From Nymphaea colorata (taxonomy: Eukaryota; Streptophyta; Magnoliopsida; Nymphaeales; Nymphaeaceae): a stretch of DNA of 64,000 bases. Numbering within the stretch: the first letter of the stretch is position 1; each line of letters opens with the position of its first letter. The translations under genes and the position numbers were made by a program. The notes beneath the pieces are model-generated. The model had not been told where the DNA came from. It was given only the letters and a program-made list of their open reading frames with translations, and ran no database searches. Shown here in pieces: positions 11,901-22,387 of the stretch. The stretch is from contig NC_045138.2 of NCBI RefSeq assembly GCF_008831285.2, positions 25,267,934-25,331,933 of the forward strand, read 5' to 3'.

Positions 11901-14900
11901 GGTATCAGCCAACCAGCTTTTCACCTAAGATAAAGAATCAACTGATGGATATTTAAGCGCCACACAATTTGTAGACGTGATATTTTCACGAAGACCTGTA
12001 AAGTGATGCTGTGATACAATAAAGAAGCGACATGCCTGGGTCCACGGTCGCGGTTAAACTAACCACAACTCCTACCAAGTTATACTGATAGGTCACGTTT
12101 TTTAGGGGTTGGTACAACGGCTTAAGGACCAGGTAGCTAGTGAATGTTAAGAGAGTCAACTTCATATGCTACCAAAAGGGTCATTAAAGAGCATTAGAGG
12201 CGGCACTCCAAAACGTCAAAGACAAAAAACGAAAGGTTGAGTGGAAATTTCGGCTCTCTACCAACCAAGCAGTGGGTTCCCTTCTGAGACAAAAGTTATA
12301 CTGACTTGACTTCACACATGTTGAAGTCTTTAGGGCTCCAAAATTTTGAATCCAACCCTGAACCACTCAGATGGTATATGAAACCCTATTCTTTTTGCAT
12401 ATTGTTTTTCATCTAATGTTTTTTTTTGTGTAATAACATATTTCTACGTTAACCTTCTCGTCTTTTTACCTATTGTAAATAAATCACCATAACTACAACG
12501 TTACATAATTCCGTGTGTTCAACGATAGGATGTTCTTATATCGCGATCCTCTTAGAAAAGGGAATGTTAGATACGCTTAGGCTATACTGATGTGGTATCA
12601 TATCATCAGATCCACAGTTGGAATTATCTATTTAATATTCAACCTACATGTGGCTCTAATGATGTAGCAGATCAAATATTTGAGTGCAAGGTGGAAACAA
12701 AGAATATTATAGGAGAAAATATTCCTAAAATAGATCCATACAAGGAATATAAAGTACTTACTATTTTAGAAGAACATTTCGGCTTTTTTGGACATGCAGA
12801 GGCGTTTTAACTTTTAAATAGTGTGCCACATTAGGGATCGTATGGGCAGTTGCCCACACATGCCCATACAATTTATTAGGTCATGGTGTCTATCAATATT
12901 TTAGTGTGTACTAGAAGGACGCAATATTTTTTTGAGGGTTTTAAATTGTTTTACTATGTGCCAGTGCTCCTAAGCAAAAAAATTCTGATTGCACCATAAG
13001 CTCTCTCGATGGGGGCAAAACAATGTACATGAAACCTTGAATTTCTTGAAACTTGTCTTGCTCATCAACGCCCACTTCTACTAATGCTCATGGAAGTCAT
13101 CGTGCAATAAGCTATGTCTTTACTATGTGAAATGAATCTACCTCAATTTTTAAGGCAGATTCATGAAACATTCACAAAGTGTCCATGTTGCCAAACAACT
13201 TCTTATTAACACCATTGACAAAATATATATAGCCGGTCCTCAGCTGCCTTTCTGATTGTAAGTTTCGGTACAGACAAACTCCATGTGAGTGCATGATCAC
13301 CTCGTCAAGCCAATATCACTCTTCAATGACACTGAATACATATGCGATTGTAGGTCCTACAGCTCAGGACAGAATAATTGTCATGGCTGTTAATGTTTTA
13401 CAAAAATAAAGTGCCTTTCTTGTTGTTGTCTTTTTGTATAAAGTATGTTTCCATTTTCCAACTTCTTTCTCATAGATTGCCTCGTTTTAGAATGACAAAG
13501 GTGTTCCTCTTTCAGTATAATTCGTTGAGCCTTTTGATGCTGTTCATTTTATGCAGTGGGCATAAGTGGTTTTTCCTGTAGATAAGTTCCTTGCAGTAAG
13601 ATAAATAAGTTCAGTTCACACTGATCAATATCCCTTGAAAACTTAGGTGAATGAGTCCTGCATTCTCAGTGGTCATTATTTCACCTGGTTGGATGGACCA
13701 CACTTGCAGAAATGGGTATTCGGCAAGAAAGGCAAACTATGGTTCTTTGTTCATCACTTATGAATGGAATTCAATGGATGAAATACTGTGAATAGGACAT
13801 CTGACCTGACATCACTCATTGAAAATTATGAAATGTCATTCTCCACTGTTGGTAAATGTGCTCTCGTTAAATGCAGGTACTCCACTTCAAGGTATCCACA
13901 TGAATATGAATGCACGTTGAACATTTTATCCATTCCTGTACTTGATGAAGATCCCTTCTCCAACAGCTTTCACCGGTTAAACTGTATATGCAGTGGTAAA
14001 ACGCTCATGGTTTTTTTTCTTTAGCAACATTCAACATTCAAGTGCTTGAATGTTGGAAATCAAATTCCATTCATTGGGTGCTTCTTGCAGGATGTGGCAC
14101 AAATACGCCTAAATATGGTTTTGTTTAAAAGCAAAAGAGCATTGTGGTAGATGGGCCAAGCAAAGTAGCCCTGAAGTGCAATTTTGATCAAGTGGTTGCT
14201 TGAATCTTTTGCATACTATTTAAATAGCTCGTATTTTTTTTTAATGTTTACTTAGGGAAAACTATCTTTCACGTAAAACCTCCAAGACTATATCATTCTG
14301 TCTTCAAGCTTCTATCGCTTCGAAGTTTGGATGAACCTACAATATATCCTTGTGCTCGGGTGTCATGCTTACTACCAATGGCAAAACAAAGTAGTGACAT
14401 ATTGATGTGACAATGTCCATGAAATTTGATCATTGGATCCATTGAATGTGAACTGCCTTGCTACCCGGTTGTGTTATATGTCCTTTGTGGTTTATTGTCT
14501 CTATAGTTGCCAAACGTTTCTCGAGGCAGCAAGGCACTCTGGGACCTTAGGGAGACGAGGGGGAGGGGCTTTGGCCATCACTCCAGCGGTGGGATTAGCC
14601 TCTCGCTCACCAAAACTATAATCGCCAGAAGTTCAATGGAAAGTTATCATTTGGAAGAAGAGAGGTTGTGGCAAGCATGAGCTTCTAAGTTCTAACCCCT
14701 TGACAACATAAACGAAGCATGAATTATGTACGTAGGCATCGGGAAAGCTCAAGTTGGTATGGATCCAAAGGTTAAAGTCACTAACTAATTAAATCTCATG
14801 GCCTTGCTTGAATATGATCCCGTCAGAGGTGAATTTTTTGTTCCGGGAAGATTAATTTAAGCCACTTATGCAAGACAAGAAGAGCAGGGTGAAAAACAGG

Positions 14901-15604
14901 GCTAAGGTAGCATTGGAAGGACAAACTGTTCTTTTAGAGGGAGAAAATATCAACCGCTTTGGGATTGCGGGTGGAATAAAAGTTTACCACTAACAAATGA
15001 GGTTGAAAACGCAACATGTAAGGTGAAAAATGTTTCATTACCCAAAAGAAAGGCCGGCAAAAAGTTCAGACCCTTTATGGTTGAAAAATTCTCAACACTT
15101 TTTGAGGGTGAAAGAATGTTCACCTGGTTAGAGTACATTTGAAAATGTTGCCTTATCTTAAGAATAAATGCACATTCGGAGTACACTTTACCCTGCACCC
15201 AAGCACTATTGAGGAAAATTCTAGAATAGTACTTAAATAAACTAAAATTAATCTTCTATTTAAATATTTGAAATTCGAAACCTGATATATTGCGTGTAAT
15301 TGGATAACGTTATGTCCCTCAATATCGAGTGTTCACAAAATTCGATATAAGAGAAATTTATACTAAATACAAATCTGATAATTCCATTGAATGTTAATTT
15401 TCTTGTCGAATTTAACTGCTTGAATTCGGATTCCAACCGGTGTATGGGGCTTAGTATCAATGTTGACATACCATTTACCCTTTCTCGTTTTCGACCGAAG
15501 CCAGCCATTGAACAATGTGGCGCTCCCAAATTCCCAAATTTAAATCCTCGGTTCCAGCCTTCCTCATTTCCTCCTTCAGCCTGAAACCGCTGCCAGTTTG
15601 CGCC
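8931..15604. other. Spacer between the divergent glucanase and TDP2 genes
   Basis: About 6.7 kb that should include both promoters. I find no convincing gene. A minus-strand open stretch at 9876-10124 ends in a possible donor (GCCAG|GTCTGT), but I recognise no domain in it. A run of 14 C lies near 9187-9202. The remainder is AT-rich and contains short poly-A and poly-T tracts. Confidence 0.5.
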
Positions 15605-17390
15605 ATGGAGTGGCCCTGTTGTAGGTGCACCTTCCTCAATCCTTCCTCCGAGAAATCATCTTGTCAAGTATGCCTGACTCCCAAATCTTCCCCTTCTCCC
15701 TCCAAGACCATACAGGAATCGTCGTTAGCTTCTTCTTTTTCTTCTGCACCAACACCACCATCCTCATCCCAATGGCCATGCATGGTCTGCACCTTTCTGA
15801 ACCCTCTGGGCGCCACCAGGTGTGGAATCTGCAGCACCACTAAGACCGAAACTACCTCTCTTCTGGATGACGATGACGACGTACCGGATGATTCTGTTGG
15901 GTCTGTCTTTCGCCCCTTGAAGCGCTGCAATCTAGCTCGACAATCTGACAAGCCGTCCGGTGAACCAAGCGGAGCGCCGGCAAACTCCGATGTATTGAGT
16001 TCGGTCGAGTACGCCAATAACGAACTGTTGCGGGAGCTTCACGCCGAGAAACGGGCAAGGATGGAAGCCTTGAAGTCGGACCAATCCATTGGTGGGGATT
16101 GATGATCTTATAGCTTCTGCTTTTTCTGACCCTCCTATTCATGTTTCTTTTTGGCGCCTTGATCTTCATCTCCACTGATGGGATAGCGGGGTTTCCATTT
16201 TGTCCATGTCTTGATTGCTCTATGGTCTTCTAGCTTGAAGTTCGGGTGCTTAACATGATGAAGTGAATTGGGTTCGTGAGATTTATCCTGCTTTGTTAAG
16301 TGTGAATTGCAAATTGTGATAACAAGTGGATATATGAATCTTAGACTATTGATTAGACGATGACCTGCTACAATGAGGAAAAAGAATGTAGGGAGCGTAC
16401 AAGGCTTTCATGATTTAGAGATTTTGATGGTGGAAAGAAGAATTCAGTCAGTACTCCTATTCAAGATGTGACATGTTTATATAATCCTGGTTTCTGAATG
16501 TTCATGGACCGCTTTCTTTAGCCGCATATTTCCTGAACGAAGAAAAGATAAACTTTTAATAAAAAGTTACGGGGAAATAGCCAGAGAAAGGAGGTGTCTG
16601 CGAGTCAGCCTCTGGTGCTGTACTAATTTACAACTAGTGCACGTAACGATTATGGCATTCTTTTATTGCTGTGGCTTAAAACAGATGGCCCTCAGGCCTC
16701 AACTACATTGCTAAGTAGGAAGTAGGCTGGATCATGTAGTGGTAACATATGAGCTATCCTACTGTGAAATTTATAGTTCTGCTGCCTTAATTTCATGGCT
16801 GATTTAGTTTCATCCTTCATTATGGGTTTAAAGATAATGCTGTGGCTAGGTATATGATAGTCCAAGATTGGTGCAAAAGTTGTATAGGTAAAGATAGGAG
16901 GGGAAAGGAGAAAAAAAATTTCATGGTTAGAAGATGCCGTATCCAATTGATGGAAGGGATAGTACTGCACGATTAGATCTGCTAACTATTATTATGCGAG
17001 TTAGTATGCACGTCTTTACCAGTTATATGTCATGCGAATTTTACTTATACTTATCCGACTTTTCCAGCATCAGTTACTATCCATTTCAATCAAGAGAAGT
17101 CATTATTATAATTGCAAGAAAGTTACAACATACATCTGTCTTTAAGCAATTCCTCATCTATTTTGACTGAATTTACACCTGAACAATGTACATCGTACTA
17201 TTCGACTGAAAAGGTTACACCTGTACATTTTATGTTTCCTCTTGACAGGCCTTACTGAACCATGTCAAGAATTGGACACCATGACAATCTTGACATACAA
17301 TGTTTGGTTCAGGGAAGATCTAGAGTTGAATGAGAGGATGCGGGCACTTGGTGAACTCATCAAACAGCATGATCCGCACGCCATTTGTTT

Positions 17391-17448
<58 letters not shown>

Positions 17449-17680
17449 CACGCCTGCATGCTGGCACACAAGCAAACACTTATCTTTCTAAACTTGAAAC
17501 TTTCTGAACTTTCTTATGGCTTATATTGTAGGAAGTCACACCCGACATATATGAAATTTTTAAGAAATCAAGTTGGTGGAATGCATACCACTGCTCAGTG
17601 TCAGATAGATTGGCATCTGTAAGGCCTTACTTTTGCATGCAGGTGAGCAAAAGAAGGCATAAAGGAATTCTTTGTAGACT

Positions 17681-17712
<32 letters not shown>

Positions 17713-19085
17713 CTTTCCTTATACACAACAGAGAGAGACACTTGGATATGTGTGCACCACTATCCCTTCGATGTGCAGAAATGGATTGTTTTCCTTCAGA
17801 AATAAGAATCCCACTGTCAAACTTACATGTACTTCGCTGTAGCATTGCCTGTTAAGTGTTAAAATAATCTGGTTTATTACAATAAGATGACTGCAGATAT
17901 GTGTACTTTCCAATGTAAAAGTGTCGGTAAGTTTTCTACATCTCAACTATTTGCTGTTTATTGGCATGACCCCTTTTAGCATGTAGTTGATCAGTTGGTG
18001 TTTGCTGAGTCTAACTGCAAAGTGGTGCAGATAGAACAAACTACCAAGAATTTATCTTCTGTTTGCATATGATCCAGTGTAAAAGAGTCATTAATTCTTT
18101 CAAGCCAAAGTTATTTACAATTTATTGGCATGACCCATTTAGCAGATAGTTAGTGCTTGTTGAGTCTTGACTGCTAAGTGGTCCAAACTCCAGACAGAAC
18201 AAATGACCAAGTTCATGTCTTTTGTTTGCATTTGCATTAGTTAATGAGGGATTATTATGTGCTGTGAAAGCTTTTTATGCATTTGTTTGAAAATGTGCAT
18301 ACAAATCAAGGATTTGTTCTCACTTCTCAGGTCTCCGGAAAGTTTAAATTGTTCTCTGTATGTGTATGTATGGGAGAGCACTGATGCTTCTCTTGTCCTT
18401 ATTAACAATATTGGTTATTGACATAATAATGTTATTGTGTTCATGATTATGCTAACCAACATGGCCTGATGCAATTCAGCTGAGCAAGCTATCAGTAAAA
18501 GGATTCTATCGCTACCCATTCAACAATTCCATAATGGGAAGGGAACTCTGCTTGGCTGACCTTGATGTTGGTGCGGGGAAGCAGTTGGTAGTTGCCACCA
18601 GTCACCTTGAAAGTCCTTGCCCTGCACCCCCAAGATGGGACCAAATGTACAGCAAAGAACGCATTGTCCAGGCAAATGAAGCTTTAGAACGACTTAAGGC
18701 TTTCCCAAATGCCATATTCTGTGGTGACATGAATTGGGATGACAAGTTAGATGGCACCTTTCCATTAGTTGAAGGGTGGATTGATGCTTGGCTTGAGCTT
18801 AGGCCTGGAGAAAATGGTTGGACGTATGATACAAAAGGAAATGAGATGTTGTCAGGTAATAGGACGTTGCAGAAGCGGTTGGACAGAGTCATGTGCAATT
18901 TGAGAGATTTTCAGATAGCCAGTATTGATATGATTGGGCAGGAAGCAATTCCAGGACTATCATATTGCAAGGAGAAGAAAGCGAAGAACACTGTGAAGAA
19001 ACTGGTGCTCCCAGTCTTGCCAAGTGATCACTATGGACTGCTCTTGAAAATAGAGCAGAAGCATGGGAAACTAGCACAGAAATGA
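15605..19085 (+). CDS. TDP2: Tyrosyl-DNA phosphodiesterase 2 with RanBP2 zinc fingers
   Basis: TDP2 removes trapped topoisomerase II from DNA 5' ends by cleaving the 5'-tyrosyl phosphodiester bond. Exons are 15605-16091, 17249-17394, 17532-17642 and 18480-19085; they total 1350 nt in one frame, or 449 aa. Two RanBP2-type zinc fingers open the protein: WPCCRCTFLNP (about residues 3-23) and WPCMVCTFLNP (about 57-76). The exonuclease/endonuclease/phosphatase domain follows with TYN (N180), LQE (E212, split by intron 2), SHLES, GDMNWDD (D331) and PSDHYG (H432), matching the TDP2 catalytic set. I chose the ATG at 15605 because it sits in GCCATGG and begins directly at the first finger; an upstream in-frame ATG at 15515 would add 30 residues of poor quality. 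From memory, the Arabidopsis homologue also has RanBP2 fingers, whereas animal TDP2 has a UBA domain. Confidence 0.95.
17396..17446 (+). repeat. CT microsatellite at the start of TDP2 intron 2
   Basis: A run of about 25 CT units begins at the second base of the intron, so the donor reads CAG|GTCTCTCTCT. Length variation would leave the coding sequence unchanged but could affect donor recognition. A second, interrupted CT/ATCT tract lies in intron 3 near 17680-17710. Confidence 0.9.
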
Positions 19086-19958
19086 CTTCTGCACGAACAG
19101 AAGTGCATGAAATCCCCTGGATGACCTGCAACTGGTTTGGTTTGGTATTTTGCTGTGAAATCGTTCTCTTTTTTGTGATCTAAACGTTGGATGCTTTAAC
19201 GTCAAGAAAGGCCAGAGCACCGACAGAGGATGACTGAATGATACTCTGATCCTAGACCTTTGTGCTTCTAGTTCTAAACCGTTATCCAACCGTATGTCTT
19301 TGTAGATAATCTTGATGACATTTAATGTTACTTACAGTATAGGCTGATGGTCATTTTGCTAATGTGTATGTGGTTGCTAACTTGATGGCATGATACAAAT
19401 GTAATCTCTTTCTTTTGCCGGGTTCGTTCTCTTTGTTTTACTATGTATGCATAATGTATTAGCATTTTAGATAGTTTGTTCACGAGCGCATATACTTTAC
19501 AGGAGATTTACATTCAAGTGCTACACTTTTCAAATGGAAAAATAAACTTTTTAAAGAAAATTTCTTTTATAGTCAGCTTGACTTCCAAGTGGCCAATTTC
19601 ACATTTGACTCGCTTTAATTGAATATCATTTTCTGGCTCCTTTTTGATGTATATCAGTGATAAATTTAAAACGTAAAGAACAAAAAGGTCACCAAGGTTT
19701 AACTGTGCAAGTTCTTATGAAAAAAAAAAAACAAACAATTGCCTTAAATATTTAAGGTCAGGCCAACTTAATGTAACCTTTTCTACTTTAAGCATCTAAT
19801 TACTGGATGAATGCAACTTACCCTCTCATCAATAATAAGTCAACGATGAGTGATGGTATGCCGAAAAGTGTTAAACTTGTTTAATAGCTCTAACGTTAGA
19901 GTAAGGCTTCGAGATTCCCTTTGCAGGTTTCAGCAATTTGATTATAAGTAGGGTATCT

Positions 19959-20280
19959 TGTTGGTGTATGAAATTTGATTCATACTGGACACTTATTTGC
20001 AATACCGTAGATTCAATTTCGCGGTGTAAGGACATTTATGTCATTTTGTACAAATGCGGGTTTGCCCTAATCTTTATGTTGTGAGGGGGGGCGCAGTTTC
20101 TTTTTGGGTCTTTTCTCTGAGAGTGTCTGTGTTCATCTGAAAGTGAATAGTGAAAGATCTGTGCGACCGTGGACGTAGGAGATTATTGCTCTGAACCACG
20201 TAAATCTTTGTCTTCTTCCTTATTGTTTCTATCCTCTTCTTGAGAGTGCGAGAGGAGAGTTTTGTGTATTGTTTCTAACA
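19959..20280 (+). mobile_element. Solo LTR, probably Ty1-copia type
   Basis: The 322-bp unit begins TGTTGG and ends CTAACA, an inverted TG...CA terminus. The flanks TATCT and TACCT look like a 5-bp target duplication with one change. The 3' part (GTGGACGTAGGAG followed by GAACCACGTAAATCTTTGTC) resembles copia LTR R/U5 regions I remember. No internal retrotransposon sequence or second LTR lies nearby, hence a solo LTR left by recombination. Confidence 0.65.
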
Positions 20281-20623
20281 TACCTGTGAGGTTCAAATCG
20301 TTTTGGATGCAAGACCCTCTCCCTTTTTCCATACCTTTGGAATTTAAGACTACTTTGAAATTTGGGTGGAGAGTGGTACACAGTGTTACACATTCACTGT
20401 CTTAATATATAAGAGTAGTGTGAGAATTGAACTGATGATTGGAGTTTCACCCATCACTAACTAGGCTACACCACTTAAAACTAATGGATTGAGTCTGTCG
20501 GCAAGTACCTAAAAATCCTGTTGTCCAACTTAAAGGGAGGAAGTAAGCAGTTGTAATGAAAATTGGATATTGGATTGGATAGTTGGAACCTCAAATCCAT
20601 ACAAATATTGTTATACATTCAAA

Positions 20624-20905
20624 CCTTTTATTATGCTAAAAAAAATAATAAAGTACGTCATGAATAGTAGGAAGTTGACAGAAAGTATGCATCCAAAACC
20701 AGTTAATTTTTCTTTCTTTATGATGAAAATAGTGTTGGGTATATTTTGAAAAGGCGATATATACCTTTTATTATGCTAAAAAGAAAATAATAAGGTACGT
20801 CATGAATAGTAGGAAGTTGACAGAAAGTATGCATCCAAAACCAGTTAATTTTTCTTTCTTTATGATGAAAATAGTGTTGGGTATATTTTGAAAAGGCGAT
20901 ATATA
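20624..20905. repeat. Tandem duplication of about 140 bp
   Basis: Two adjacent copies start at CCTTTTATTATGC (20624 and 20764). They share the GTACGTCATGAATAG segment and differ mainly by small changes in an A-rich run and in the AT tract closing the second copy. Near-identity suggests a recent local duplication. No coding potential. Confidence 0.9.
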
Positions 20906-22281
20906 TATATATATATATCTCTCCAAGTCAATATTCATGCAACGTTGATTGAGTCCTGCCTCACGTTCAGCGTCACTACTAAGTTGATTTCTATTTCTCG
21001 AATGTCTAATCCGATACATTTAACTAAGGGAAATATAATTATCCCATAAAAGATAGTTATTTATGTTGCTTATCTATTTTGACTTCACTAAAAAGAGCCA
21101 CACTTGTTTGAGCTGTCCCACAAATTAGTGGGCAGTTTTTTCCTAATGGTAGCAAAAAAGAGTGTTACAAAGATCGGCTTTAATCCACTGAGCCAGTGGT
21201 AGGTATGCCAATTCGATCCAGTGGCCAATTAAGGAATACATTTGCTATTATTTTTAAAATATCTTTATGAGTTTTCTCATTTTAAGTAATTTGCAAGTTA
21301 TTTTTCACTTACTTCATTAAAAAACTAAATACTTTAATATTTCTGCCGATTTAAATAGATGGCTCAATCGGTCTATTCAAGCAGCTTGGCAACTTTTGAC
21401 TGGCACTTGCAGCAATTCAGTCCAGTACTCTTGGAAAACCCAATTTACTTCTTCTTTTTTTTTCTAAAACTCTCAAATCCAATTTATTTTATTTTTTTAG
21501 CTTGTATTTCAGGGCACCTTCAAAAAATGGCGTTTTGTGACCATTTGTGTTGTAATCAGTATTGAAAACTTTGTCTAGATAAAAATTACATTTTGTGTGA
21601 ATAATGTAAGGGGAGGCTAAGTGATTCACTTTCTGTCGAAAGCCAACGAAAATAAATTTTGATTACCTCAAACTCTATAACATAGCTCGTTTAAGTAGGA
21701 AACGTGTAGATGGTGCGTCCTTGCTTCGATTTTCATGGGTGTTACTCCTTTAAATTGTAAAAAATGGTAGTGCTTTATTGAATTGAAGGCAACCTGCTGC
21801 TCTTATAAACCCCAATGCAGCATAAGACTTTAGAGGTAGGAGAAATGAGGTCGGATTTCTCTTCCAAATGAAGTATTGTTATATGAGCAAATACGCTTTA
21901 AATTTCCGTTCACATTCAAAGTAATAGTTATAGGCGTCACCCAAATCACTCTAAAATTGTTCTATCCACATGTCTCCTCTAAAGCATTCATGGATAACTA
22001 AGATAGTCTTTTGGCACCAATAACTTATTGTTATTGTTTTAAGAATTTATTTCTGAAAAATAAAACAGATTCATCGAACACTTATAATGGCGTTTTATTA
22101 TTCTACCCTATTTTTTGAGAAGAGTTCTTCAAATAATAACATACCGTTGTAGATTAGAACCATTTTGAGTTTCGGACTTATAAATTTGAAATGGAATGTT
22201 ATGCTGGAGCACAGACCCGGATCGGATTCCACAATGGTAATTTTGTTGACAGGTAGGGATGCAATAGTAAATGTCGACTTA

Positions 22282-22290
22282 AAACCCTAA
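22282..22290 (+). promoter_or_regulatory. Telo-box upstream of fibrillarin
   Basis: AAACCCTAA lies about 100 bp before the fibrillarin start codon and is followed by two partial repeats (AAAACCCTC near 22290 and 22323). Telo-boxes are known promoter elements of plant translation, ribosome and snoRNA genes. A CTATATGAA near 22309 could be the TATA element. Confidence 0.6.
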
Positions 22291-22387
22291 AACCCTCGCC
22301 GCATCGCGCCTATATGAATCTCTAAAACCCTCTTCGCTCCTCACTCGCCCACGCTCAGACTCCAGAATCCCTTCGACTTCATTCAGG

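Larger units (their letters stand above)
19086..22280. other. Spacer between TDP2 and fibrillarin
   Basis: Starts with the TDP2 3' UTR and ends at the fibrillarin promoter. It holds a solo LTR (19959-20280) and a tandem duplication (20624-20905). I see no gene; the short open frame at 21359-21565 is low-complexity and has no recognisable domain. Confidence 0.6.
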
